This document shows positions 20,657-32,654 of a DNA stretch of 64,000 nt, piece by piece. The first letter of the stretch is position 1, and the number at the start of each line of letters is the position of its first letter. This DNA comes from Mesotaenium endlicherianum (Eukaryota > Streptophyta > Zygnematophyceae > Zygnematales > Mesotaeniaceae): the NCBI GenBank assembly GCA_009602735.1, contig WELA01012983.1:407592-471591 (forward strand). Reading direction: 5' to 3'. The notes beneath the pieces are model-generated. The model was not told the origin of the DNA. It ran no database searches and worked only from the letters and a program-made list of their open reading frames with translations. A program made the translations under genes and the position numbers.

Positions 20657-23600
20657 TTACTTGGCCGCGTCTCTTTTGCGTTTGTTCTTTGGTGTACGAA
20701 GCGCGCCTGGTAGCACACCTGCCTTAGCGCAGAGCTCTTGAGCTTGAGCCCATCGTAACCAAAATCTTTGAACCAAATCCTTACAATTAAGGAGGATCTC
20801 ATCCTGAGGTTCGTACAAATTCCAACTGGAATCGTAATCGAGCCATTTGATCAAAAGCTCCACTCGCGGAGGCTTATGACGGGTGTAGCGGTGTCCCAAC
20901 ACCTCTTCTACATCCCAGGCCTTATCATCATCGTCGAGTTCCAACTCTGGTGCTTGTGGCTGATAGCGGCCATTGGACCTAAACAGTTTCAGTAAACTAA
21001 CATGGAACACAGGATGCGTTCGCCCCATGGATTTAACGATCCAGTCGATATGCAACAGGTCCGACCTTTGCAGTTACGATAAAAGGGCCTACCCAGCGAG
21101 GCAGAAGCTTGCGCTTCCCTGGGTGCTTGAGTTGGAGGTTTTTAGTTTGCAAAAGTACTTTATTGCCAACTTGAAAACTTAACTCAGTCCTGTGCGTGTC
21201 AGCGAACATTTTCTGCCGGTCGCGAGCAGCGGCTAAGGCCAATTTCGCGCGCTTGTGCACCTCTTGAAGAGAGTGGACAAATAAGCGTGCACTTGGTACT
21301 CTCATGGTTGACATCCCCGTCTCACCGGAAACCGAGCGTGTGAGGGGAGTGTGCGGATGTCTTCCATACTTAAGGAAAAATGGAGTTTCCTTAACACTTT
21401 CCTCATAAGCATTATTAACTGCGAACTCTGCAACTGACAGGAGGGTGTCCCAGTTGTCTTGACAAGGATTCACATAATGCCTAAGGAATTGTTTCAGAAC
21501 CCGGTTCAGGCGTTCTGTCTGACCATCGGTCTGAGGATGGAAGCTTGTTGACATCTTAAGGTTCGTGCCAAAATGCGAGCAAACTTCCTGCCAGAAGTGG
21601 CTCGTAAATCGACTATCACGATCGCTTATGATCTCTTTCGGCATACCATGCAACTTGAACACGTGATCCACGAAGAGACGCGCGGTCTCGACTGCATCAA
21701 GTGATGGTTTAGTGGCCACAAAGTGTACCATCTTAGTGAAACGATCCACGATCGTTAACACCCCATTGTGTCCTCTATCGATGGTAGGCAATTCAACGAC
21801 AAGTCGAGGCTTATGCTTTCCCAAGGAGCACCTGCAAGTTCTAATGGTTGCAACTTCCCAGCTGGCCACGTATGGCTCGGCTTATTCCTCTGACATGTCA
21901 CGCAGTTGATGATGTACTCAGTAACACCAACCTTGAGGGACGGCCAAATGTACCCTCGGCGCAAAAGATGTGTGGTTTTGGTAATTCCATGATGACCAGA
22001 GTAAGGAGAGTCATGCGCCTCTCGTAGGAGCTCATGTCTTACTCGGCCTTCTGGGACAGCAATGCGCCCATTGTGCCACCAAAAACCGTCCTCAAACGTA
22101 TAGTCTGAGTGTCCTTTCCTTTTGTCCATTCTGTCCATCGTCACGGCTACACCGCTCAAGTCAGAACCCTGGAGATCTAGGAAAAACGGATCTTTGAGAT
22201 AGCCCTCTTGAAATAGTTGATGCAGGTCAAGTACTTCAGAAGTTTGCACGCTATCCAAATCGGGTTGGCCCGCGTCACCAGGCCAGGCAACGCCAGTCGT
22301 CTGGGGGGGTACAGCAGAATCAAGGGTGGCCGCCCTCGAAACCTGACCATTTCGTCCTTGCAAACTAGCAACAGTCCCTAACATCAAGTGGTGGAGGGGA
22401 ATTCGACTTAATGGGTCCGCAACATTATTGTGACCAGGGCGATACGCCCAGTTAAAGTGGAATCGTTGCAAGAACTCAGACCATCTCGTCTGGCGCCTCG
22501 ATAGCGTTGGCTGTATTTGAAAGAAGGTATTTGGACAGTGGTCCGTGACCACGGTCAAACCCTTGCAGCCTTCCAAATAACATCGCCAAGTTTTTAAAGC
22601 ATATATGACTGCCCAGAGCTCCTGCTCTGTCGTTGAGTAATTTTGTTCGGCAGGTGTCAGCTTTCGACTCTCAAAACTTATAGGCTTGCCCGCCTGCAGC
22701 AGGACAGCCCCTACTCCAACACCAGACGCATCGGCGACTACCTCGTAAGGCAAGTCGGGATCGGCTAATGAGAGAAGTGGCGCATTAGTGAGTGCATACT
22801 TAATGCGCTCAAACGCAATCTGCGTAGTCTCATTCCAAATGAAAAGTCTATCTTTCCTTGTCAGAGCAGTGAGTGGCGGGCGCGGCCATCACTAAGTAAC
22901 CTTGCATAAACTTACGAAAGTATTTTGCAAATCCAATGAATGAACGAACAGTATGCACATCTGTCGGGACAGGCCAATCTGCGACACACGCAATCTTGGC
23001 GGGGTCAGGGCGCACCTTTTTCGAACCCACTATATGTCCGAGGTACAAAAGTTCATCCTTTAGGAAGGAACATTTCTTGAGCTTAGCATACAGCTCTTGC
23101 TCACGAAGGATTTGCAACACCAACTTGAGGTGCTTGTAATGCTCGTCCCTGTTCTTTGAATAGACGAGGATATCGTCGAGGTAAACCTGGACGAATTTTC
23201 CCAAGTAAGGTCTAAACAAATCGTTCATCGTGCTTTGGAATGTCGCTGGTGCATTTGTCAGTCCAAAACTTAGGACTTTGTATTGGAAGTGTCCAATAGG
23301 CGTACGAAACGCTGTCTTTGGAACATCCTCTGGTGTGATTCGTATCTGATGATAGCCTTGGGCTAAATCGAGCGAGGAGAACACGTATGCCCCCTGCAGC
23401 GAATCAAACAAGTCATCAATGCGAGGCAACGAATAGCGGTTCTTCATTGTTATGTTGTTCAGGGCACGATAATTAATGCACATCCTCAGCGTCCCATCTT
23501 TCTTTTGGACAAAGAGTATGGGGGCCCCAAATGGAGAAGAGCTCGGCTCAATCCATCCTTTCTCAAGCAAATCGCTAATTTGGGCTTTCATTTCGTTCAT

Positions 23601-24423
23601 CTCCAACGGGCTGAGGCGATAAATTGGTCGCCAAGTTGGTAGAGCATCAGGAACGAGAGGAATCGTATATCCAATACCCCTATCAGGCGGGAGGCCAGGC
23701 GGTATTTCACTTGGAAACACTGACTTGTACGTTTGCAAAAGAGCAAAAAGTTCAGCTGTAAGTGTGTCTTCATGACCAGTCAAATCGAGTGTAGGCTCCT
23801 CCTTAGTGGCTGGGGAATCAGGTCGTAGTAATCCAAAGAAAACATTTTGACCTTTCTTTTCCAAACGTCTAGCTTTGGACAATAGAAGAGTCTTGGAGGG
23901 ACTTTCTAATTCCATATCGGGCTTTAGGGATTGAAGAGTGATCTTCCTTGTCCCTTCGCGTACAATGCATGTCTTTTGATTGAAGTCAAGCAATGCACTT
24001 GTTTGCGTAAGCCAAATTGTTCCCAAAATTGCATCAATACCCTCGGGCAACTTAGTAACATAGAATTGTTCGTGGCCGATGTATGACTGCACTTTGAGCT
24101 GCAACTTTATCTTTCCAAGAGTACAAGCTAAGGAACCATCGCCAAGTCGAAGGTCCTCGTTCTTGAGTGTTGGAATCAACTTCATCCCTTGTGCAAAACG
24201 TGCACTAATGAAGCTCACTGACGCGCCTGAATCAATGATGGTGAAGCATGACTTGCCTGAAACTTTCGCGTTAAACGTCATACTTAGCCCCAAAGAAGCA
24301 TTATGCATCACTAGCAATGTCCTCGCCTTAAGAGGAATGTGGGAAATATGAAGTTCCTTCACCAAAATCCCATTGTGCATTGCCAATCCCGCGCGAAATT
24401 GAGTGAAAGGCTCATCGTACGCG
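20657..24423 (-). pseudogene. Pol region of element C (PR-RT-RH-INT-chromodomain), broken
   Basis: Protease (FTIIDSGASVSFISARFA), reverse transcriptase ([33 protein letters not shown]), RNase H (VVADASGVGVGAVLLQAG), integrase zinc site and core ([38 protein letters not shown]), and a C-terminal chromodomain (WDVEEVLGHRYTRH, ELLIKWLDYDSSWNLYEP) are all visible in order on the minus strand. The chromodomain and order place it with Ty3/gypsy chromoviruses, in a lineage distinct from B and D. It is a fossil with several breaks. The right end is the insertion point of element D. Confidence 0.9.
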
Positions 24424-24926
24424 TGTAGTGATTTGAGTTATTATATATTAATTTGCATATATTTCAATGTTTTCAAATATATTTGGAGTAGTATTGTGTG
24501 GATTCAAGTGTGAATAGGTACTCTAGCGACTTGGTTCATGTCCTTTGAACCTTCTAAGGCACTTTTGAAGTTAGCGGAAAGACCTAGAAGAACTCCACGT
24601 AGCAAAAGTCAAATGTGCCATTTTTAGGTCAAAAGGACATGTGTACATTATTCTAGAAAGAGGTGGCAAGTTTTGGGATGTGTTGGGTGCCAACACATCA
24701 ACATGCACCTTCCTAGAAATTACTCATGTAGCAAGTATATAAACAAGAGCTAGAACATAGAAAGACATTCCAGAATCACTCTTGTACTTGCCAAAATCCA
24801 GAAATATATTAACTTTCAAGAAGCCATCTCTCTTTCAAGAAGCTACCACTTGTGTTCAAAGATCCTTGTCTTGAATAGATAAAGTATTCTGTTTTACTAA
24901 GTACTTTATCTATCTGTTTCACTACA
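24424..24926 (+). repeat. 5' LTR of element D
   Basis: 503 bp, TGTAGTGATTTGAG to CTGTTTCACTACA, same length as the D' 5' LTR and the solo LTR at 50761. A plausible TATA region is AGTATATAAACAAGAG near 24736. Confidence 0.95.
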
Positions 24927-24927
24927 G

Positions 24928-24940
24928 TGGTATCGGAGCT
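24928..24940 (+). promoter_or_regulatory. Primer-binding site of element D
   Basis: TGGTATCGGAGCT, one base after the LTR, initiator-Met type as in families B and C. Confidence 0.9.
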
Positions 24941-24963
24941 AGGCACTTTGGTAGCACAAGAAG

Positions 24964-26244
24964 ATGGCCGATCCTCAAGACCAACAGCAAGCTTTCGAAG
25001 GAAGCCCTTCCTCTCCAAGACACCCTCCTCCAGCGCCGATGGGAGAGCCCACTCAAGAAAATCTGCAACAACAAGAAGCACCACAAGGAGGAGCACACCC
25101 TCCTCCAGCGTCGATGGGAGAGCCTACTCAAGGAAATCTCCAACAACAAGAAGCACCACAAGGAGGAGCACCGTCAAATCCCGTGGCAGCCGCTATAGCA
25201 AAGTTGACCCCACCACAAGGAGTTCCCGCAAATGAGTGGGCAGCCTTCCTAATGACCGTCCACAACCAAGTGGGCTTGGCCACCTATGAAGCAACCGTGC
25301 AAGCGTCAAGAGAAGCTATGGCTGCCATGGTTGCCCCTATTGCGAGCAATGCTCAAAATCCAGCCCCGGCTCAAGCGCCTCCACAAGAGCCAACGAGAGC
25401 AAGGAAACTCATCAAGCCCGGCAAACCCGACACTTTCAACCCCGGGAAAGGTGCCAACCTGAATTTATGGCTCTACCAAGTGGAGACGTACCTCGCATTC
25501 CTTGAAGTACCCGAGGAGGACTACGTTCCCTTTGCCGTTACCTTACTTAGAGGAGCAGCAACATCATGGTGGCGTAACTATCAAGCGGCTATATATCAAG
25601 CTATGGCGCACCCCATGCTCGGCCAAGAGCCCCCACCATCATATGCAAGATGGGCAGATTTTCGTGAGGCCCTCAAGAAGCAATTCATGCCCATCAATGC
25701 GGAGAAGATTGCCCGAGGAAAGCTCCACCATCTCAAGCAAACGACGTCCGTTCAAGAGTATACATCCAGATTTCACGCCCTCACTCTTGAGATCCCCAAC
25801 ATGTCTCTCGAGGAGAAGATTGACCGCTACATCTTTGGCCTCAAACCCAAGGTGGCAAAGGAAGTGGAGTTACGCGACTTGACGGACTTCTCAAAGATCA
25901 TTGAAGTGGCCCAAAAGGTGGATACCTTGGATTTCAAGCACTCCGTGCCTTCATCTTCACGGGTACCGACGACGCGGGTGTACGCAGCCCCTTCCACATC
26001 CGAATCTGGACCCACACCCATGGAAATCGGAGTTATTAAAAGGGACCCCGCGGCTGCCCGGAAGAGTGGAAGACCCTCCAATGACACTTATGATGCAAGA
26101 AACCAGCAAGGAGTGAAAGCAAGACTCTCCCCGGCTGAAAAAGAAGCTCTCATGACGGCTGGACTATGCTTTTATTGCAAGGAAAAGGGCCATCGTGCAC
26201 TTTCATGCCCCAAAAAGTTGTCAAAAAACGGACAGCGCCGGTAG
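24964..26244 (+). CDS. gag: Gag polyprotein of element D
   Basis: 426 residues, whole frame. The N-terminus is Gln/Pro-rich with a repeated block (two copies of a [21 protein letters not shown] unit at about 20-68). The Ty3-type capsid region spans about 150-310 ([69 protein letters not shown]). A CCHC knuckle [14 protein letters not shown] lies near 409. The protein is identical in sequence to D' gag on the opposite strand 23 kb away. Confidence 0.95.
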   Translation: MADPQDQQQAFEGSPSSPRHPPPAPMGEPTQENLQQQEAPQGGAHPPPASMGEPTQGNLQQQEAPQGGAPSNPVAAAIAKLTPPQGVPANEWAAFLMTVHNQVGLATYEATVQASREAMAAMVAPIASNAQNPAPAQAPPQEPTRARKLIKPGKPDTFNPGKGANLNLWLYQVETYLAFLEVPEEDYVPFAVTLLRGAATSWWRNYQAAIYQAMAHPMLGQEPPPSYARWADFREALKKQFMPINAEKIARGKLHHLKQTTSVQEYTSRFHALTLEIPNMSLEEKIDRYIFGLKPKVAKEVELRDLTDFSKIIEVAQKVDTLDFKHSVPSSSRVPTTRVYAAPSTSESGPTPMEIGVIKRDPAAARKSGRPSNDTYDARNQQGVKARLSPAEKEALMTAGLCFYCKEKGHRALSCPKKLSKNGQRR

Positions 26245-29200
26245 GCCAGGAGCCTACCACCCCAAGACCCACTTCACGAGAAGGCAACACGCCAAGTGAG
26301 GTGGAGACCCCCGTTGAAGACGACGTTCCAGCCCCAATGAGTTTGAGAGGTTACCTTGGAGGAGAGAAGGTCCACATCTTGGTGGATAGCGGAGCTCAAG
26401 GCAACTTCATTGCTGCAGATTTTGCCACCAAGCACGGTATTACTATGCGAACTCTTGACCACGACGAGGAGATTATGATGCCCGATGGATTCTCCTATAC
26501 TACCCCTTCCAAGAAGACGTACCCCTTGGCACTCTCTATCAAGTCCTTCAAGGATAGAGTAGTGTTCTCCCCCATGCAATTGGGCAAGTACGACGTCATC
26601 CTAGGGACGCCTTGGTTGACCAAGCACAACCCCCAAGTTGATTGGAGGACCGGTACTATCAAGATCAAGAATGACATCACTTCAAGAATCTGTATTTTGC
26701 GCGCAATCCAGAATATCCAGACCCAAGACATCCAGAAGCCGGCACACGAGATACTATTGTCCGCCCTCCAACTCAAGAGACTTGTGAGGAAGGGACACGA
26801 GCTTCTTTTGGCCTTGATCACGCCAAAAGACATCAAGAAAGACATCGAGAGTCAAGAAGGCAGCCCCGTTCCCAAGGAGATACAAGAAGTCTTAGAGGAC
26901 TACAAAGAAGTGTTCTCCCCGGAATTGCCCAAGGGCCTACCCCCCAAAAGATTCGTAGACCACAAGATAGAGTTGGAGCCCGGAAGCAAGCCCATCTCTC
27001 GGCCTACGTTCAAAATGTCATACACGGAGCTAGACGAAGTCAAGAAGCAAATCAAGGAGCTACTGGAGCATGGCTTCATTCGACCTAGCAAGTCGCCATT
27101 TGGAGCCCCGGTGCTATTTGTCAAGAAGAAAGATGGTACCTTGAGGATGTGTGTGGACTATCGCGCCCTCAACAAGATCACCATCAAGAATCGATACCCG
27201 CTGCCGCGCATGGATGAGCTCATGGACCGGCTGGTTGGAGCCAAGTAAGTACTTCACGAAGATTGACTTACGGAGCGGCTACCACCAGATTTGCATCGCA
27301 GAACCGGACATAGAGAAGACGGCATTCAGGACAAGATATGGACATTTTGAGTTCATGGTCCTGCCATTTGGACTCACCAACGCGCCAGCAACTTTCATGA
27401 CTATGATGAACACCATATTTCAGCCCATGTTGGACAAATATGTGGTGGTATTCATCGATGACATTTTTATCTACAGCAAGACCCTTGAAGAGCATGCAAG
27501 ACACTTGAAAGAAGTCCTCGAAGTATTAAGCAAAACAAGCTATTTGCAAAGGAGTCAAAAAGCAAGTTTGCCAAACAAGAAGTGGAGTTCCTAGGTCTCC
27601 ACGTGATTGCTGATGGCATCAAGATGGACCCCAAGAAGACCACGGTGGTGGAGGAATGGCCAACCCCCACAACCAAGAAAGAACTCCAGTCATTCTTGGG
27701 ATTTGCCAATTGGTACAGAAAATTCAACCAAGGCTTCTCGCACATAGCAGCCCCCCTGAGAGATGTACTCAAGATGGACTGGCTATATACATGGACCGAG
27801 AAAGAGGAAGAGGCATTTCAAGAGTTAAAGCGAAGATTGACCACATCCCCGGTGCTCACACTCCCAAGTCCAAACCCAGATTGGCCCTTCCACGTCATCA
27901 CCGATGCATCTTCCTATGCAATAGGAGCAATCCTGCTTCAAGACCAAGGCAAGGGACTGCAGCCCATCGCCTACGAGTCAAGGAAGCTAAATCCAGCCGA
28001 GCAAAATTATACAACCACGGAGCGAGAGGCATTGGCGATTGTACATGCCTTGAAGGTTTGGCGCTGCTACGTTGAAGGACGCAAAGTACTGGTCACCACG
28101 GACCACGAGGCGTTAAAGCACCTCCAGACGCAGCCGTATCTCTCAAGGAGACAAGCAAGATGGAGCGGATACTTGCAACAATACAACATCACGATTCAGT
28201 ACCAGCCCGGCAAGACAAACCCGGCTGACCCCCTCTCAAGACTGCAATTAAATGCAGTGATGGTATCCCTGAAGACAGATCTGGAAGCTCGATTTTCAGC
28301 CGCCTATGAAAGAGACCCTTACTACAAGAACGGAGAAGCAGCCTTGGACCCATGCAAGAAGCAAGAAGGCAATTATTGGGTGAGGCAAGATACGGGCCAG
28401 AGATGTGTTCCTAATGACTTAGACCTCCGGCTCTTGCTTCTACGAGAAGCACACGACAACCCTCTTGGAGGACACTTTGGAATCCTAAGGACCACGGGCG
28501 TTCTAGCTAGGACTTATTGTTGGCCAGGCATGTCTAAGCAAGTCAAGGAGTACTGCAGGAGCTGTGACACATGCCAAAGAATCAAGCCATCATCGCAAAA
28601 GGCGGGAGGACTCCTCCAACCACTACCAATCCCCGAAAGACAATGGACGGACATCTCAATGGACCTTATCGTGGACTTGCCCGTGACACCTCGAGGCCAT
28701 AATGCAATACTCACGGTGGTGGACAGACTTACCAAGATGGCTCATTTTATTCCCACGACGACTAAGGCTACAGCACCACAACTTGCAAGACTCATCTTTG
28801 ACAACATCTTCCGACTCCATGGACTACCATCAAGAATTGTGTCAGATAGAGATCCAAGATTCACAAGCCATTTCTGGAAAAATCTCTTCAAGAACTTGGG
28901 TACATCGCTGGATATGTCTACTGCCTACCACCCGCAATCAGATGGGCAAACCGAGCGTATGAATCGTACTCTAAAGACCTCTCTAAAGGCCTACGTGTCT
29001 ACTCTGGAGCAAGATTGGGACATGTACTTGACCCCCCTGGAGTTTGCCTACAACAACACAACGCAAGCCTCTACCCAAGAGTCCCCATTCTTCCTCAACT
29101 ACGGCTTCCATCCAACCACGCCGCTGAGCTTCACGGCTGGCCTTGATGAAGTACCTGCAGGCACAAATTTTATGGAGACATTAGAAGCAGCCCTTTCAGC

Positions 29201-29834
29201 AGCGAAGAAAGCTCTACAACACGCGCAAGATGCTCAAGCAAGAGTGGCGAACAGATCCAGAAGAGAAATTACGTACAGAGCGGGTGACAACGTGTTACTA
29301 TCATCCAATAATATTTCCCTGAACAACAGGCCTGCCGACAGCAAGTTCTCTCCCAAGTATTTGGGACCCTTCAAGATTATCCAGCAAGTCAACCCCGTTG
29401 CTTTCAAGCTAGAACTTCCCCAGACTATGCACATCGACCCCGTATTCCACGCTTCCCTCTTCAAGCCATATGTGCAACCCGACAACAAGTTCCCAGGACG
29501 TGTGACAACCCCACCAGCCCCAACAATAGTGGATGATCATTTGGAGTACGAAGTGGAAGACATAGTGGCTATGAGAAATTTCAGGAGACAGCAGCAATAC
29601 TTGATCAAGTGGAAAGGATATCCAGATTCGGAGAATAGTTGGGTGGCGGCGCACTACCTTGACAAAGTTCAGAGAAAGTTGAAGCGCTTCCATGCCGCCA
29701 ACCCCCATCTTGGACCAGCCCCAAGTCTCTCTACTAGAAGCCCGAAGACTTCAGGGAGGCAGCCTGCCACCATCAAGAAGCAGCAGAAGACCCCTTGGAG
29801 GCAGCCTGCAAGAACAAGAAAGAGGAAAAATTGA
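26166..29834 (+). pseudogene. Pol region of element D (PR-RT-RH-INT-chromodomain), broken
   Basis: It begins overlapping the end of gag. Visible in order: protease ([25 protein letters not shown]), reverse transcriptase ([34 protein letters not shown]), RNase H ([18 protein letters not shown]), integrase zinc site ([25 protein letters not shown]) and core ([19 protein letters not shown]), then chromodomain (EYEVEDIVAMRNFRRQQQ, YLIKWKGYPDSENSWV). A basic tail closes the protein. The copy carries about two or three breaks and is treated as a recent fossil. Confidence 0.93.
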
Positions 29835-30039
29835 CATTAGACACTCTTCTCTTCTCGCAGTTTCTGGACAGAAAACTAAAACTGCTACTGGTGATAGGTC
29901 TCTGCATAATAAATTTTGAAAATTTACCTGGATGTAGTCCATAAGTAGCCGGTCATTTAGAGTCCAAGTGTGCTCAATTTGGAGCACTGGTGAGAGAGAT
30001 ATGATGCTCTAAGTAGAAGGGGGTCAAGCTGCTGGCATT

Positions 30040-30053
30040 NNNNNNNNNNNNNN
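30040..30053. other. Assembly gap (14 N)
   Basis: The same 18 or so bases (GGTCAAGCTGCTGGCATT) occur on both sides of the Ns, so the gap falls at the edge of a tandem repeat and the true number of units is unknown. Confidence 0.98.
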
Positions 30054-30619
30054 GGTCAAGCTGCTGGCATTGTTAGGGCAGAATATGCCTTCCGACATTG
30101 TGCCCTCCCCTGAACTTGAAATGCTCTGAAACTCAAGAATCTGGTAGAACATCTTACAACGCCCAGTTTGAGATTGAGTTTGCAGAATTTGGAGAAGTAT
30201 AGAAGGACTTATAATTCTCAGAAGTTTTTGCACAGATTTGGAGGAATGCCTACTCTCTCAGCTCTCAACGACACTCCAGAAATTAGAATGCTCTTAAATT
30301 TAGCGACCCGGTAGAGTTCTCCGACGCGGTCCGTCTGGTCAAGCTGCTGGCATTGTTAGGGCAGAATATGCCTTCCGACATTGTGCCCTCCCCTGAACTT
30401 GAAATGCTCTGAAACTCAAGACTCTGGTAGAACATCTTATAGCGCCCAGTTTGAGACTTAGTTTGCAGCATTTGGAGAAGTATAGAAGGACTTATGATTC
30501 TCAGAAGTTTCTGCACAGGTTTGGAGGAGTGCCTACTCTCTCAGCTCTCAACGACACTCCAGAAATTAGAATGCTCTCAAATTTGGTGACCCGGTAGAGT
30601 TTTTTGATGCAGTCCGTTT
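30054..30619 (+). repeat. Tandem repeat of about 283 bp in the 3' untranslated region of element D
   Basis: Units start with GGTCAAGCTGCTGGCATTGT at 30054 and 30337 and stay similar through CTGAAACTCAAGA, TATAGAAGGACTTAT and CAGCTCTCAACGACACTCCA. They lie between pol and the 3' LTR. A truncated further unit sits left of the gap. Confidence 0.85.
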
Positions 30620-30918
30620 GGCACTCAAATTTTTAGATTTGGAGCAATTCAGTGGACGCTATGAATTTTTGAATTCGTGGCAGATTCTGGGCCAACTTGT
30701 ACAATTTTCTTTATCATTAAGGAGTAGGCTAGCCAATAAGGTCACACCATCTACGACCTTGCCTAGTCTACCTTACATATGTAGCACCTGACTCGGCGCC
30801 TTGGACTAATCCTCTTCACATGTGTGGCATCTGACTTGAAGTTGTTGACTAGTCTGCTCCACATGTGTAAGACCTGACTTGACGCGCCGAGACGTCGCTT
30901 TTTTTGGCGGGGGGGTGA

Positions 30919-31306
30919 TGTAGTGACTTGAGTTATTATATATTTGTTTGCATATGTTTCAATGTTTTCAAATATATTTGGAGTAGTATTGTGTGGATTC
31001 AAGTGTGAATAGGTACTCTAGTGACTTGGTTCATGTCCTTTGAATCTTCTAAGGCATTTTCAAAGTTAGAGGAAAGACCTAGAAGAACTCTACGTGGCAA
31101 AAGTCAAATGTAGCAAGTATATAAACAAGAGCTAGAACATAGAAAGGGGGCAGAATCACTCTTGTACTTGTCAAAATCCAAAAATATATTAACTTTCAAG
31201 AAGCCATCTCTCTTTCAAGAAGCTACCACTTGTGTTCAAAGATCCTTGTCTTGAATAGATAAAGTATTATATTTCACTAAGTACTTCATCTATCTATTTC
31301 ACTACA
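30919..31306 (+). repeat. 3' LTR of element D
   Basis: TGTAGTGACTTGAG to CTATTTCACTACA, shorter than the 503-bp 5' LTR but colinear with it. A G-rich tract (GGCGGGGGGG) lies just before it as candidate purine primer. It is followed by the target duplication ACGCG. Confidence 0.9.
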
Positions 31307-31311
31307 ACGCG

Positions 31312-32640
31312 CGTCGTTTTGCGAATGCAGCAATATAAATTGGTGCAAGGCACATGTGCATTCTCCTTAAATGAGCCAAGTGTGCGTAACACTTTGCAAG
31401 GTTAGGATCATGCGGCTGAAAGTGCAAGAACATGCAATCATGGATGCACTCGAGTTCCAAAAACTCGGCAAAGCTCAACACTTGCATATAAATATATTCG
31501 TTTCGAATTATATTTATATCGGGTATGCCAGAGTGTACAAGATCCTTTGGTGCTTGCGAACAAACACCTAGAATTTCCTGCTCTCTAAGTCGTGTTGTCA
31601 ATAGCTTCGAAGAAATTGGCACTTATCAAGTTAAATGCAATGTCAACCTTGACATGATTTGAGTGAGCGCTGTGATAAGCAGGGCGGTGTTCTTATCGCT
31701 TTCAAGCTCAAATCCATGTGAGAGGGGTGAGTCACAAATGGACGAGATTAAACAGATGCAAAAGCATCGTGCCAAAGCAATAGAGAAAGGGAAACAATCC
31801 ACAAACTCAAATGAGCAACAAAATCAACCTAATGTCAAAGAAACATGTCAAATCTGGTCAAAACGTGACCAAATATGGACGACAATGTTATGAATCCAGA
31901 AATTGTGCGCGAGTCAATTCTTGTAGAATGACAACAAGTGCGACAATGTCTTGGAAAAGACCCGTGGGCAAAATTCCCTTGTGTATATCAAAACACGCGC
32001 ATAGCATCCAAGAACACAAGGTGGGTGGGATGGGTGGGGATGAGAAAGAAAGTCCCCTATGGACCCCTTTTGTGTGCAACGGTGCAAAAAGTCCCAAACG
32101 GGTGCAGATTTTGACTTGAACATGTGCAAGGGGCTGAATAGGCGCCCTTCACCACAAAAGTTGAAATCGTCTGAAATAGAAACAAGCGCGTTGTTAGTAA
32201 CGGCGAAAACGGAAAAAACGGAAAACGGTTCAACAAAAAAAATTCCGACAGCGCCTAGTTGGCCTGAGGGACCGTTGAGGTTGTCGTCGTGGCCAGCGGC
32301 AAGAGCGGCAGCAGCGTTGGCACTAATGTCGGTTCCATATGGAAGCCGAAGTTTCTGCCCACGAACTACAAGAAGCGATCGTAGCGCACGGCAGGACTGG
32401 GATGGGTGACTGCGCCAACAATCTGCCCCCAAAACTATGATAAGCGATCGTCGCGCAGGGCAGAACTGGGATGGGTGACCGCTCGACAAGCTGCCCCAGA
32501 AACTATGATCAGCGACCGGAGCGCAGGGCAATACTGGGATGGGTGACCGTCCGAATAAAGAATTGCCCCTAAAATATTTTTTCCCAAAATATATTTACAA
32601 ACCACTAAAAAAAATAAAATTCCTTGGAGAAACCGAGATC
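31312..32640 (-). other. 5' leader and gag-side region of element C
   Basis: Lies between the insertion point of D and the C primer-binding site, so it should hold the C leader and gag. Only weak coding signal is visible: near 31330-31400 the minus strand reads CYAHLAHLRRMHMCLAPIYI. No capsid motif or zinc knuckle was recognised. The part near the primer-binding site carries the 5S-like triple repeat. Confidence 0.45.
32355..32562 (+). repeat. Three tandem units with a 5S-rRNA-like core in the leader of element C
   Basis: Units at 32355-32422, 32423-32490 and 32491-32562 (68, 68, 72 nt) each begin CTGCCC and contain GGCA(G/A)(G/A/T)ACTGGGATGGGTGAC. The third reads ATACTGGGATGGGTGACC, which matches the C-box region of plant 5S rRNA (TACTAGGATGGGTGACC) at all but one base. 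The rest of 5S rRNA is not present, so this is not a 5S gene. The 5S-like strand is opposite to element C transcription. Confidence 0.65.
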
Positions 32641-32653
32641 GGCTCCGATACCA
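32641..32653 (-). promoter_or_regulatory. Primer-binding site of element C
   Basis: On the minus strand TGGTATCGGAGCC, one base from the LTR at 32655, initiator-Met type. Confidence 0.9.
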
Positions 32654-32654
32654 A

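Larger units (their letters stand above)
24424..31306 (+). mobile_element. Element D: Ty3/gypsy chromovirus nested in element C
   Basis: 5' LTR 24424-24926, primer-binding site, gag, pol ending in a chromodomain, 3' untranslated region with a tandem repeat, purine/G tract, 3' LTR 30919-31306. Perfect target duplication ACGCG at 24419-24423 and 31307-31311 proves insertion into element C. Gag is identical in protein to that of D', so the family was recently active. Pol is broken (about two or three breaks). Confidence 0.95.

Noticed and set aside
31914-32531. 205-codon minus-strand frame in the leader of element C
   Set aside because: It runs through the 5S-like repeats and lacks gag motifs; treated as leader sequence.
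32355-32562. A 5S rRNA gene cluster
   Set aside because: Only about 20 nt of each unit resemble 5S; the A box and IE region are missing.
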